This document shows positions 18,632 to 27,433 of a stretch of DNA of 64,000 nucleotides, piece after piece (the first letter of the stretch is position 1; each line of letters begins with the position of its first letter). The position numbers and the translations under genes were made by a program. A model generated the notes under the pieces. It searched no databases, was not told the origin of the DNA, and saw only the letters and a program-made list of their open reading frames with translations. Source of the stretch: Sporolactobacillus sp. CQH2019 (lineage in GTDB: Bacteria > Bacillota > Bacilli > Bacillales > Sporolactobacillaceae); assembly GCF_028765345.1 (NCBI RefSeq), contig NZ_JARAJZ010000001.1, positions 310,001-374,000 on the forward strand, written 5' to 3'.

Positions 18632-20674
18632 TTGAATGCCTCCCTGTCTCGTTTGAAAATTTTTTCCAAAAATCAGGCCGTTCTCATCGAAGGCACGTGC
18701 GACAAGGATATACAGGCAGGTACACTGCTTCTTGAAGAACGCATCAAAGGAAATGATCTGTTTATTCCGAGGGACGTGCGGATCCCTTGCAGGGTAAAGC
18801 GCGGCGCGTTCAGAGCCGATCTGGACCTGTCGCTTCTGTCCGATCTGAAAAGTACTATCGATTTTTGGGACTGCTATTTTGTCGGCAGAGACAGAAAACA
18901 GGCCGTCTCTTTTTTCACAAAGGGTGAGGAAAAGTATCCGTTTTCAGCCGATGCTCTGTCGATCGTTTTTTACAAAAACGCAAACAGAAACCTGTCGGTC
19001 TCCGTCAGAGAAAGCGAGGCCGGCGAAGCGATCCTTCATGCGGCGACGGACGATTCGGGTCACTACAGGCTGAGCGGGGAACTGACCGGAGTGAACCGCC
19101 GATCATTCCGGCACGCCAGCCTGGCTGTCAGAAAAAGGGATAATAAAAATTCGGTCCTGTATAAACACGAGACCGTCTTCCCGCTTGATTTTCAATCCGA
19201 CAGCCGCTGGAGCGCCGGCATCAGCAAGCAGTCCATTTTCCCGGATGCCGCAATTGCCCATGAAGAAGTATGGGATTTATCTGTCAAGCTTGAAAACGGT
19301 CCGGATGATCGTCCGCTCTATCTCCCGCTTAGAAATAAGGCAGCGTTCGCGGATGATTATACGGTCATCGAACGGAATATTTTCTATCAGGCAAAATTTT
19401 ATATCAATAAAAAGGGCTGCGTCGGCCTGTGGGTGAAAAGGATTCCCCGTTATTTTGAAGCAAAAAATATAACATTCAGCGGCAGCGGGCAACTGAACAT
19501 CGTATGCAAAAAGCCGCAGCATGAAAAAGTCGTCGGAGCGAGGCTGGAGATTGATACTGAAAAATGGTCGGAATCCTTCAACGGCTTCTCCTTGAACGGT
19601 TCTGTCGAAGAAGAAATGACGTCCGTTCGTCTCACGTTTCCGGCCGGACATCTGAACGATCTTTACAAGATTGAAAAAAACGACCGGTTTATCGTGATGA
19701 TCCGGATTGAAGATGCAGCGACGGGCGTGCAGACATGGATGCCTTTGTTAATCAACGGCGGCCCTGCCGTCGGAACCGGCCGGCTGAGGCTGACTTCGGA
19801 ATTGGCGGCCGTCCTCCAGGTGAATGCCCGGCATGAAATCGAAGTGATGATCATGAACTATGTCTCACCGGCCTCTTATCACAAAGGGCCTGTGAACCTG
19901 GCCATTCTCGGATCTTGCTATACACGCGGGGCTTTTAACTCAAGTCCCTATTTCAATCCCGGTTATAAGGATAAATACACGATCACGTTTACACAGTTTC
20001 ACTCCAGCATTCCCAGCCTGATGAGCCGGCCTGTTTCTTTTCCGGACGACTTTTTCAGGGACAAAAAAGCTATTGAGAAAGACTATCTGAAAAGTGATTT
20101 TGAAAAACTTTTCTTTGAGAAGCTGTCCGAAGCAAAAGCCGAGTATTTTCTTTTCGATCTTTATCCGGACGCGGTCCGCGACCTCGTCGTTTATGACGAT
20201 CAGCACATCGTCACCGGCAACTTTTATTTAAGAAATCGCCCGTTTCTGCAGTCCCTGACCGGGAAAGCCCGCTTCATTTCCCATGATGACGAACAGGCGT
20301 TTTTAAACTATTGGTGCCCGGCTGCCGATGCGTTTGCCGACGCGATCGTCCGCTTCTTTCCGCAAGAACGGATCATCCTGCAAAAAGCGCGGATGATCAA
20401 TCGTTACTACGATCCGAATTATCAGATCAAATTTTTTAGCGATCAGCTGAATCTGGTGAAAAGAAGCAATATGTATTTTCAATTTATGGAATCCTACCTC
20501 CTGCACCGGCTGCCGCACATTCATACCATCGACCTGAACCGCTACGGGTATATCGGCCGCTTCGACCATCCCGATGGGCAATCGACCAATCACTATGAAC
20601 CCGATTATTATCGGAAACTGGTTCGCGAACTCGACAGGATTATCTTCGAGCAGGATCAGACGGGCGGCAACTGA
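18632..20674 (+). CDS. DUF6270-like protein with beta-rich N-terminal region
   Basis: A 680-residue protein without signal peptide or membrane segment. Residues about 1-415 are beta-rich and show repeated patterns similar in style to the middle of the fusion protein at 11404-14913. Residues about 425-680 begin NLAILGSCYTRGAF and later contain FDLYPDAVRDL, and near the end DHPDGQSTNHY. This resembles the DUF6270 domain, where the GSC and a late Asp/His could form an SGNH-like esterase or acyltransferase site; that catalytic reading is inference. The start is TTG at 18632 with AAAAGAG about eleven bases upstream. It is the last gene of the glycosylation operon, so surface polymer modification is likely. 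Confidence 0.72.
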   Translation: MNASLSRLKIFSKNQAVLIEGTCDKDIQAGTLLLEERIKGNDLFIPRDVRIPCRVKRGAFRADLDLSLLSDLKSTIDFWDCYFVGRDRKQAVSFFTKGEEKYPFSADALSIVFYKNANRNLSVSVRESEAGEAILHAATDDSGHYRLSGELTGVNRRSFRHASLAVRKRDNKNSVLYKHETVFPLDFQSDSRWSAGISKQSIFPDAAIAHEEVWDLSVKLENGPDDRPLYLPLRNKAAFADDYTVIERNIFYQAKFYINKKGCVGLWVKRIPRYFEAKNITFSGSGQLNIVCKKPQHEKVVGARLEIDTEKWSESFNGFSLNGSVEEEMTSVRLTFPAGHLNDLYKIEKNDRFIVMIRIEDAATGVQTWMPLLINGGPAVGTGRLRLTSELAAVLQVNARHEIEVMIMNYVSPASYHKGPVNLAILGSCYTRGAFNSSPYFNPGYKDKYTITFTQFHSSIPSLMSRPVSFPDDFFRDKKAIEKDYLKSDFEKLFFEKLSEAKAEYFLFDLYPDAVRDLVVYDDQHIVTGNFYLRNRPFLQSLTGKARFISHDDEQAFLNYWCPAADAFADAIVRFFPQERIILQKARMINRYYDPNYQIKFFSDQLNLVKRSNMYFQFMESYLLHRLPHIHTIDLNRYGYIGRFDHPDGQSTNHYEPDYYRKLVRELDRIIFEQDQTGGN

Positions 20675-20684
20675 CTGCGGGCAA

Positions 20685-20738
20685 TAAAAAACAGGCACAG
20701 CTCGGAAACCGTGATCACATACGGCCGGGTTGTGCCTG
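20685..20738. terminator. Hairpin terminator between convergent surface-polymer operons
   Basis: CAGGCACA (20692-20699) pairs with TGTGCCTG (20731-20738). On the minus strand the stem is followed by TTTTTT, directly after the gtrA-like stop. It may also stop plus-strand transcripts, more weakly. Confidence 0.8.
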
Positions 20739-20739
20739 C

Positions 20740-21162
20740 TTATGCTTTAAATACCCAGAATTTGCTAAGAACAAAGTTAAATATAAGGCCGACAAGCGTG
20801 CTGATCAGTTTATCGGCATAAAGCGGCAGGAAAAGCAGGCCGTGCATCACAAGCAGCGTCATCAGCAGGACCGCCAGATTGAGGATCGTGAACCTGATGA
20901 AACGCGACTTGCTTTTCGCCGAGTTCGAGAATGTAAACCGGGAATTGAGGAAATAACTGTTGAGCATGCCGGCGCCGTACGAGAGTATCTGTGCAAGCGC
21001 ATAAAACAGTGAGAAAAAGTGCGTGAGCAGTACGAAAACAATAAAATCAACCGCCGTATTCAATACGCCTACCGTCCCGAACGCAGCCGCCTGCTTGATC
21101 AGGCGAAGCCGGAACTGCAGGCCTGAGCGTTCTTGTGAAGACTGCGACCGGGTTTCACTCAT
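20740..21162 (-). CDS. GtrA-family membrane protein, putative lipid-linked sugar flippase
   Basis: A 140-residue protein with four hydrophobic helices and family features: FGTVGVLNTAVDFIVF near residues 30-45, YFLNSRFTF near 75, and the terminal FNFVLSKFWVFK. GtrA proteins are thought to flip undecaprenyl-phosphate sugars or assist the partner glycosyltransferase. Its ATG overlaps the end of the upstream GtrB-like gene by eight bases. It is the last gene of the unit and runs straight into a terminator. With its neighbours it forms a second membrane glycosylation module in this island. Confidence 0.92.
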   Translation of the reverse strand: MSETRSQSSQERSGLQFRLRLIKQAAAFGTVGVLNTAVDFIVFVLLTHFFSLFYALAQILSYGAGMLNSYFLNSRFTFSNSAKSKSRFIRFTILNLAVLLMTLLVMHGLLFLPLYADKLISTLVGLIFNFVLSKFWVFKA

Positions 21163-22144
21163 GGCTGATCGTTTCCTTTACCTTCAGCTCTTCCATCGTG
21201 TTGATTTCCACCGAATACCTCGGACGCCGCTTCGTTTCTTTAAATATCTTCCCGATATATTCGCCAATGACGCCGATGGCAATCAGCTGCATGCCTCCGA
21301 CGATCCAGATGGACAGAATCAGGGATGTCCAGCCGCTGATCGTGTGGTCGAGCAGCCAGACGACAATCGAATAGACGGCAATGACGGCGCCGATCAGGAC
21401 GATGAAAAAACCAAGCCATGTCACCATCTTTATCGGAGCGATACTGAATGAAGTGACGCCGTCGACGGCGAAAGCAATCATTTTCTTCAGCGGATATTTT
21501 GACTGGCCTGCAAACCGCTCTTTGCGATCATAATAAACTTTCGCTGTTTTGAAACCGAGAAGCGGAATGATGCCGCGAAGAAAAATATTTTCTTCCTTAT
21601 ATTTCCCAAATTCGATGATTGCCTTCCTGCTCATCAGCCGATAGTCCGCATGATTGGGGACCAGTTTCACGCCCATTCTGTTCATCAGGCTGTAAAAGGC
21701 CAGCGCTGTGTTCCGCTTAAAGAAAGTGTCTGTTTCCCGTTTGTCGCGGACTCCGTAAACGATGTCACAGCCCTCGTGATATTTATCGATGAATTCATAG
21801 ATTGCGTGAACATCATCCTGAAGATCGGCATCAATCGAAATGACGCAATCGGAAAACCGGCCCGCTGTTTCGATTCCGGCGACAAGCGCCCCCTGGTGGC
21901 CGAAGTTCCTGCTCAGTTTCAGCCCCTGCACGAACGGATTGATCTTAGCCTTTTGTTCGATGATTGCCCATGTCCTGTCTTTGCTTCCGTCGTCGATAAA
22001 AAAAATGACGCTGTCCGGTCTGATTCTTTCGCCCCGGACCAGGTTGCTCATGATTTCCGTGAGTTCTTTGGTTGTTTCATCGAGAACTGCCTCTTCATTG
22101 CAGCACGGAACGACAATGGACAAAAGTGGTAATTCTTTTCTCAC
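21155..22144 (-). CDS. GtrB/CsbB-like family 2 glycosyltransferase
   Basis: A 329-residue enzyme expected to move a hexose from a UDP-sugar to undecaprenyl phosphate at the inner membrane face. GT-A domain motifs include LSIVVPCCNEE near residues 7-17, DDGSKDRTW near 51, and the metal site ISIDADLQDD near 103. The C-terminus has two membrane helices (about 230-252 and 268-290) and the family tail GVIGEYIGKIFKETKRRP. The start is GTG with AGGAG upstream. It overlaps the GtrA-like gene. GalU, coded about 1.8 kb upstream, could supply UDP-glucose, so glucose is the likely but unproved sugar. Confidence 0.92.
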   Translation of the reverse strand: MRKELPLLSIVVPCCNEEAVLDETTKELTEIMSNLVRGERIRPDSVIFFIDDGSKDRTWAIIEQKAKINPFVQGLKLSRNFGHQGALVAGIETAGRFSDCVISIDADLQDDVHAIYEFIDKYHEGCDIVYGVRDKRETDTFFKRNTALAFYSLMNRMGVKLVPNHADYRLMSRKAIIEFGKYKEENIFLRGIIPLLGFKTAKVYYDRKERFAGQSKYPLKKMIAFAVDGVTSFSIAPIKMVTWLGFFIVLIGAVIAVYSIVVWLLDHTISGWTSLILSIWIVGGMQLIAIGVIGEYIGKIFKETKRRPRYSVEINTMEELKVKETISHE

Positions 22145-22271
22145 GATTAAACACTCCTGCTTTAATTATAGCCGCTGTTTTGTTACAAATAGAGAAATAA
22201 TCATGATTCTAAAAAAATTTCAGGCCGGTCTGACAGTCTTTATAAGATACTACCCGCCATCCGCCCGGGTG

Positions 22272-23834
22272 TCAATTTTTTTTGAACAGAATATAGCGAT
22301 AAGTCCTGCCGACGGCCCTTTGAAACTGCTGAGCGGCTATATGATATTTTTTAAAAATCGCCGGGATCCTCAATTGCCACGGTGCCATGCGTTTCTGAGC
22401 TCTGACGACAACGAATTGGGTCAAGCCTGCTCTGACATAGCGATTTTGTTCATTCATATTTTCCGGATACACTTTATACTTAACATTTTGTTTTTCAAAG
22501 TAGCGGGTGTTCGGAACAATATTGGAAGCAAGATAGAATCCTCCGTCCAGAAAGCCGTAATTCAGCAGCGTCGGATGCCGTTCCCGATCGATGATCGCTG
22601 CAAAATTTTCCTGGACCGGCGGCTTTCTGACGAAAAACTTTGACGACAGAATGTTCGTGTTGTAACCAAAGCAGAGGAAAAAGGCAGCCATCGCAAAAAT
22701 GATCAGCGCCGGCCATTCATTCCTTTTGCCTCTATAAGCGGCCGGCTTATTCCCGGACTTCTGCAGCAGCCCTCCGATTGCAATAAGGCCGAACAACGTC
22801 AGCGGCAGAACGATCAGAAAATAATAAACATAGTGTCTTCCGCCAATATAAACACCCAGCACAAGACCGGCCGCATAGCAGAAAAAGGCCCATTTTTCCT
22901 CCATAGACCGCAAATATTTCCAAGTAAACAGAAAAAAAATCATCCCTGTCAGCATGACGGCTCCGCTGACCGGATTGTGATCAAGTACTGTTCCGACCGT
23001 CAGCGCGCAATTGATCAGTTTCTCCGCCATACTGTCCTGCGAGGAATAAGCAGACAGATTAAATTTGAAATAAACGTCAATCAGCGCCCGAATTCCGTGA
23101 TGAATCCCGAAATAGACAATCCAGGGCGCGCTGGCCAGAACAAGCCCTGCAGAAGTATACAGCAGCGCCCGCACCGGCTCGCGCCATTTCCTTTTCTGCA
23201 GACTGATCAGCAGAACAACCAAATAAAATCCGATCCAGCCGCCGAGAAGCGTGAACTTGATCCAAAGGACACAGCCGGATGTCAGGCCGCCGATCAAATA
23301 AAAGGTTTTGCCGAACGGCTCTCCGTGAGATAATTTAAAGTGCTTCAGCATTAAATAAAGAAAGAGCATGACAAACGGGATCGCGAACTCTTCGGCGCTG
23401 CCGCCTAAATAAAACACGGACTGATCGAGAATAAAAGTCGGAAACAAAAGTGAAATGAACGCAGACGGCATCCTCTGCAGATAGAGGCAGGCCGTCTTGA
23501 ACGCCAGAAGAAGGTCGAAAAACATGGCCAGGCTTTCCAGCAGATAGACACCGAAAAAGTTCGTATGCGATACGAAATAAGCCAGTTCGTACAGCGCATA
23601 AAGCAGCGGCCCTTTCTGCTCGAAAAGATCTTTGTACGGCACAAGCCCGTGGGCCATTCCCTTCCCCACCGTAAAAAAGGCATTCGCGTCGTCCCAATTA
23701 TTCAAAACAAAAAAAGGAGAAGATTGTGTAAAAAAAAGCATGATGAAAAAGGCGTACAAAAACAAAAAACCGATCGTAAGCCCTTCCTGCACATCCAGAT
23801 CCATAAATGTCTTTCTGTTAAATTTAAGGAACAT
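22272..23834 (-). CDS. Polytopic GT-C-like membrane glycosyltransferase candidate
   Basis: A 520-residue protein with about ten to twelve hydrophobic segments. Near residues 46-80 it reads NNWDDANAFFTVGKGMAHGL followed by VPYKDLFEQKGPLLY. The acidic pair in the first outer loop and the PYxDxFEqKGPLly pattern are typical of GT-C enzymes such as ArnT/GT39 relatives that use polyprenyl-phosphate sugars. The C-terminal 110 residues are soluble and outward. It lies 127 bases upstream of the GtrB-like gene in the same direction. I infer it is the acceptor-specific transferase of this three-part module; the acceptor is unknown. Confidence 0.78.
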   Translation of the reverse strand: MFLKFNRKTFMDLDVQEGLTIGFLFLYAFFIMLFFTQSSPFFVLNNWDDANAFFTVGKGMAHGLVPYKDLFEQKGPLLYALYELAYFVSHTNFFGVYLLESLAMFFDLLLAFKTACLYLQRMPSAFISLLFPTFILDQSVFYLGGSAEEFAIPFVMLFLYLMLKHFKLSHGEPFGKTFYLIGGLTSGCVLWIKFTLLGGWIGFYLVVLLISLQKRKWREPVRALLYTSAGLVLASAPWIVYFGIHHGIRALIDVYFKFNLSAYSSQDSMAEKLINCALTVGTVLDHNPVSGAVMLTGMIFFLFTWKYLRSMEEKWAFFCYAAGLVLGVYIGGRHYVYYFLIVLPLTLFGLIAIGGLLQKSGNKPAAYRGKRNEWPALIIFAMAAFFLCFGYNTNILSSKFFVRKPPVQENFAAIIDRERHPTLLNYGFLDGGFYLASNIVPNTRYFEKQNVKYKVYPENMNEQNRYVRAGLTQFVVVRAQKRMAPWQLRIPAIFKKYHIAAQQFQRAVGRTYRYILFKKN

Positions 23835-23942
23835 GAATCCTGTACCACTCTCTTAAATTTATCGGGTCCGAGGCCTGCTGCAGCCGGCAGACACTAGATC
23901 GGAGCCGGACCGATGAGCCGCCCCACTATTTTTGCGGAACGT

Positions 23943-24827
23943 TCACAGCTGCTTGTTAACCAGCCTTTGGTGGAGGTCTTCCAGGTAATGAAGCATAGCA
24001 TTCCTCAGGTCCTCCCGCGAGAGCGCCATTTCAATATTAGACTTAATGAATCCCAGTGTCTCGCCGACATCATAACGTTTGCCCTCATAAGCATAGCCGT
24101 ATACTTTTTCGATTTCATTCAGCCGGGCAATTGCATCGGTCAGCTGGATTTCTCCTCCCGATCCAATCTGCTGTTTATCGAGAAAGCCGAAGATGGCCGG
24201 AGTCAGAATATATCGGCCGATGATCGCCACGTCGGAAGGAGCTTCTTCGACAGCCGGCTTCTCAACAAATCCGCGGATGTCGTACAGTCTGCCCTTTTGT
24301 GCGGACGGATCGATGATGCCGTAGCGATTCGTTTCATCTTTCGGGACTTTTTTCACCGCGACAATGCTGGACTGCACCTGGTCAAACTGATCCATCATCT
24401 GTTTCAGACAGGGTGGATCGTTCTGAATAATGTCGTCGCCGAGTAAAACGGCAAACGGTTCATTTCCGATAAATTTTCTGGCGCACCAGACCGTATGGCC
24501 CAACCCGCGCGGCTCTTTCTGCCGGATATAATAAATATCCACTTTAGCCGGCTGGCGGACTTTTTCCAGCAAGTTGTATTTTTGTTTGCTGATCAGATTT
24601 TCTTCCAGTTCGAAAGCGTTATCGAAATGATCTTCAATCGCACGTTTTCCTTTGCCTGTAACAATAATGATGTCTTCGATGCCTGAATGGATCGCCTCTT
24701 CAACAATATACTGGATCGTCGGTTTATCGACGATCGGCAGCATTTCCTTAGGCATCGCCTTAGTGGCCGGCAGGAAACGGGTTCCGAGCCCCGCAGCCGG
24801 TATAATTGCCTTTCGTACTCTCTGCAT
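23943..24827 (-). CDS. galU: UTP-glucose-1-phosphate uridylyltransferase
   Basis: Makes UDP-glucose, the donor for glucosylation of teichoic acids, lipids and lipid carriers. The protein has 294 residues and is nearly collinear with B. subtilis GtaB: KAIIPAAGLGTRFLPATKAM (6-25), KEMLPIVDKPTIQY, VTGKGKRAIEDHFD and a C-terminal region with YEGKRYDVGETLGFI. The ATG at 24827 gives MQRVRKAI and has AGAGGTGG at eight bases; a GTG four codons upstream is possible. The position at the end of the surface-polymer island suggests it feeds the GtrB-type enzyme there. Confidence 0.95.
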   Translation of the reverse strand: MQRVRKAIIPAAGLGTRFLPATKAMPKEMLPIVDKPTIQYIVEEAIHSGIEDIIIVTGKGKRAIEDHFDNAFELEENLISKQKYNLLEKVRQPAKVDIYYIRQKEPRGLGHTVWCARKFIGNEPFAVLLGDDIIQNDPPCLKQMMDQFDQVQSSIVAVKKVPKDETNRYGIIDPSAQKGRLYDIRGFVEKPAVEEAPSDVAIIGRYILTPAIFGFLDKQQIGSGGEIQLTDAIARLNEIEKVYGYAYEGKRYDVGETLGFIKSNIEMALSREDLRNAMLHYLEDLHQRLVNKQL

Positions 24828-25054
24828 GTCCCATTCCACCTCTGATTATGTTTGGCACAGGTGCTTCTTCGTGCCGGCCGTGCGAATGCCCGGCTGAAAC
24901 ACCTTCTGTCTCCCGTACGGGAAAGAGAAAAAGATCGCCGCGCTTTTTTTGTCTGTACGCAGTCCCGTCCGGCAATAGTAGTATACCTTAATCCCGACGT
25001 ATCTTACGAATAATGGGAAAGTTTTCATATGGAGTGAGCGGCATTACTGTTTTT

Positions 25055-25084
25055 GCAAAAAAAAGACAGAACCGTTGTTCTGCC
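25055..25084 (-). terminator. Rho-independent terminator of the NUDIX gene
   Basis: On the minus strand GGCAGAAC (25077-25084) pairs with GTTCTGTC (25065-25072) around a four-base loop, followed by a run of eight T. Confidence 0.9.
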
Positions 25085-25124
25085 TTCTGCACCCGCTTTT
25101 TACCGATTGTATAGTCAGTCCCGG

Positions 25125-25766
25125 TTACAGGTTCCGCCGCTCAAGTGCGTCAAGTGCGTATACCGACCAGCTTTCGAGCCGTTCATAGACTTCCGGAGCG
25201 GCAAGCTCGTCCTGATTCATCCATTTTCCTTCCAGTTTCTCCCGCTCGCGGACGGTAATCTCTGCCGATGCGGGCAGGTCGATGACAATCAAAACGCCGA
25301 CATGTACGCGGCCGACCGCGGCGGCATCGTCATTGATCAGACCGATCATCCGCAATCCCGGCTGCCCGGCATTGCGGATTTCCAGTTCTTCACCCAGTTC
25401 ACGTCTCAGATTATCCGAGAGCACCTCTTTAAAAGTCGCCGCTTTATCCACACGGTTCATGTGGCCGCCGACTCCGAGAGAAATCCTGCCGTGTAAGCGG
25501 GATTCGCCGCCTCCGCCGAGCCGCTTATAGGTAAAAAAGCGAGTGCCGCGGCGCAGAACGGCATACGGAATCGGCTGCTTATAGGCCGGATTCTCCTCTG
25601 CGTCGCCGCGGCGCATGACTTCGTAGCGGGCAGCCATTCGTTTTTCAAGCGCTTCAACTTTCTCCGGAGCCTTCTCCGTTCCTTGAAATGTCAGATCATG
25701 ACTTGTCCCTGCGCCGAAGAGCAGGTCCCGCTTAACAACGATAATTTGTTCATCCATTTTCCCCAT
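25125..25766 (-). CDS. NUDIX hydrolase
   Basis: A 213-residue protein with a degenerate but recognisable Nudix box: the block ending NLRRELGEELEI (near residues 118-129) matches REUXEEXGU except that the glycine is Glu. The preceding GVGGHMNRVD marks the start of the box. The N-terminal 60 residues contain EKMAARYEVMRRGDAEENPA-like sequence that I have seen in a Firmicutes group annotated as phosphoesterase; the substrate is unknown. The ATG at 25766 has GGGGG at six bases; an ATG three codons later is an alternative. It is a single gene followed by a strong terminator. Confidence 0.85.
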   Translation of the reverse strand: MGKMDEQIIVVKRDLLFGAGTSHDLTFQGTEKAPEKVEALEKRMAARYEVMRRGDAEENPAYKQPIPYAVLRRGTRFFTYKRLGGGGESRLHGRISLGVGGHMNRVDKAATFKEVLSDNLRRELGEELEIRNAGQPGLRMIGLINDDAAAVGRVHVGVLIVIDLPASAEITVREREKLEGKWMNQDELAAPEVYERLESWSVYALDALERRNL

Positions 25767-25880
25767 TTCAATCCCCCAAATAAACCGTTCTCTAGTAAGA
25801 GTGATTGAAGTTCAGGCCGTTGTCAAGATGTTTGAAGAGATGAACAGACCTGTTTTGAAAAAAAAACGGTTATTTATCGT

Positions 25881-26789
25881 TCACGATTCAACCATTTCCC
25901 CCCCGCCGACATGGAGGGTCTGGCCGGAAACATAGCCCGAATCATCCGAAGCAAGATAGACATAGGCAGGCGCCAGTTCAAACGGCTGCCCGGGCCGCTT
26001 TATCGGCATATCCGAACCGAAAATTCCGACATTCTCCTCCGTGAATGTTGCCGGAATCAGCGGTGTCCATATCGGGCCGGGCGCGACGGCATTAACCCGG
26101 ATGCCCCGATCAATGAGATTCTGCGATAAGGCGCGGGTGAATGAAACGACCGCCCCTTTGGTCGCGGAATAATCGATCAGATTTTTTGAGCCGCGGTATG
26201 CCGTGACGGAAGCCGTGTTAATGATCGAGCTTCCCGGTTTCAGATGGGGGAGAGCCTCCCTTGTCAGGTAGAAATAAGAAAAAATATTGGTCTGAAACGT
26301 CGTCATCAGCTGTTCGTCGCTGATATCCAGCAGACTGTTTCTGACATATTGGACCGCACAATTGTTCACCACGATATCCAGCCTTCCGAATTTTTTGACG
26401 GTCCGGGCAACCGCCGACTTTGAAGACTGAGGATTTTTCAAATCCGCTCTTATCAGAATGCTTTCACCGCCAAGTGCTTCAATACGCCGTTTCGTCCATT
26501 CGGCATCGCGGTCTTCATTCAAATAAACAATCGACAGTCTGGCACCCTCCTTGGCAAAAGCGAGAGCCGCGGCACGGCCGATTCCACTGTCGCCTCCCGA
26601 TATGATCGCGACTTTCCCGGCGAGTTTCCCGCTTCCCTTATAGTCCGGATTTTCCGAAATCGGCAGCGGATTCATCATATATTCAAACCCGGGCTGACGG
26701 TCCTGGTGCTGCGGCGGACAGGTCAGAATCTGTTCTTTGGAAACCATTCTTTTCCCGAATAACGGATAATAGGGATACATGTCACTCAT
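25881..26789 (-). CDS. Short-chain dehydrogenase/reductase, stress-type (YhdF/YdaD-like)
   Basis: A 302-residue SDR of the class with an N-terminal extension of about 45 residues (PPQHQDRQPG then MNPLP). The cofactor loop SGGDSGIGRA is near residues 66-75, the NNCA motif near 141, and the catalytic YSATK near 204-208. The C-terminus VSGQTLHVGGG is classic. Related Bacillus proteins (YhdF, YdaD) belong to the general stress regulon, but I found no convincing sigma-B promoter here. The ATG at 26789 has GGAG six bases upstream; the TTG four codons earlier is not needed. Substrate unknown. Confidence 0.9.
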   Translation of the reverse strand: MSDMYPYYPLFGKRMVSKEQILTCPPQHQDRQPGFEYMMNPLPISENPDYKGSGKLAGKVAIISGGDSGIGRAAALAFAKEGARLSIVYLNEDRDAEWTKRRIEALGGESILIRADLKNPQSSKSAVARTVKKFGRLDIVVNNCAVQYVRNSLLDISDEQLMTTFQTNIFSYFYLTREALPHLKPGSSIINTASVTAYRGSKNLIDYSATKGAVVSFTRALSQNLIDRGIRVNAVAPGPIWTPLIPATFTEENVGIFGSDMPIKRPGQPFELAPAYVYLASDDSGYVSGQTLHVGGGEMVES

Positions 26790-26970
26790 TCCTTTCTCCA
26801 AATTGCAGTCGTTGTCTCAGCGTGTCCTTTCAAACGGACATTCCTCTGCATCTTATTCATTTCCCGAAAAATCATTCTTTAACAAAGAAAATAAGCTGAT
26901 TGCTGAATCTGGGCTATCGCACATCTCCGCCGGCCGGGACATTTATTCATCGCCAATTGCCCCGGGATAA

Positions 26971-26979
26971 CATAGAATA
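26971..26979 (+). promoter_or_regulatory. Possible sigma-K -10 element before the YjcZ-type gene
   Basis: CATAGAATA matches the mother-cell sigma-K -10 pattern CATANNNTA and lies 30 bases before the coding start. The expected -35 is not clear, so this is tentative. Confidence 0.35.
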
Positions 26980-27008
26980 TCATATCTCGTGATAAAGGAG
27001 TGACTTGA

Positions 27009-27185
27009 ATGGGCTATTACGGTCTGGGCGGAAACCCGTCCAATGCGGCTTACGGAGGATACGGATATGGGTACGGATGCCAACCTCATTATCCGGTCGG
27101 AGGCTACTCATACGGCAGCGGGTTTGCACTGATTGTCGTGCTGTTCATTCTTTTAATAATCGTTGGCGCTGCTTTCGTTTGCTAA
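27009..27185 (+). CDS. YjcZ-family sporulation peptide
   Basis: A 58-residue protein with a glycine/tyrosine-rich N-terminus (GGYGYGYGC and GGYSYGSG) followed by a single C-terminal membrane helix, [18 protein letters not shown], and a final Cys. This is the signature of the YjcZ/CotN-like small sporulation membrane proteins of Bacillales, which are made during sporulation; their molecular role is not known. The ATG has AAAGGAG at eight bases. A hairpin terminator follows eight bases after the stop. A sigma-K-like -10 lies upstream. Confidence 0.9.
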   Translation: MGYYGLGGNPSNAAYGGYGYGYGCQPHYPVGGYSYGSGFALIVVLFILLIIVGAAFVC

Positions 27186-27193
27186 AAAAATTT

Positions 27194-27232
27194 AAAAATG
27201 CCCGGCGGTACTATTCCGTCCGAGCATTTTTC
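27194..27232 (+). terminator. Terminator of the YjcZ-type gene
   Basis: AAAATGCCCGGCGG pairs imperfectly with CCGTCCGAGCATTTT around a seven-base loop and runs into TTTTT. It could act on both strands. Confidence 0.8.
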
Positions 27233-27433
27233 GTTTCATCCGCTTTCGTTCTCTCTGCAGCATTTCCGCCTTCCATCTACACCTTATGCCCAGCGGAGAA
27301 ATCAGTGACAGGTCCCGGAAGAGCCCGATTCCGCCGATATCTTGTTTTCGTTTTCAATTCAAAACAGGTCCCCGTTTATGTATAATAAAATTATCCTAAT
27401 ACGTGTGGAGGTGACACCCGCACACTGATTGCG

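Noticed and set aside
26790-26950. Sigma-B promoter before the stress-type dehydrogenase
   Set aside because: GTTTGA and GTTAAA -35-like words occur, but no GGGTAT-type -10 lies at the right distance.
27233-27433. M-box magnesium riboswitch before the CorC-like gene
   Set aside because: The leader is too short and lacks the conserved core; only a small inverted repeat is present.
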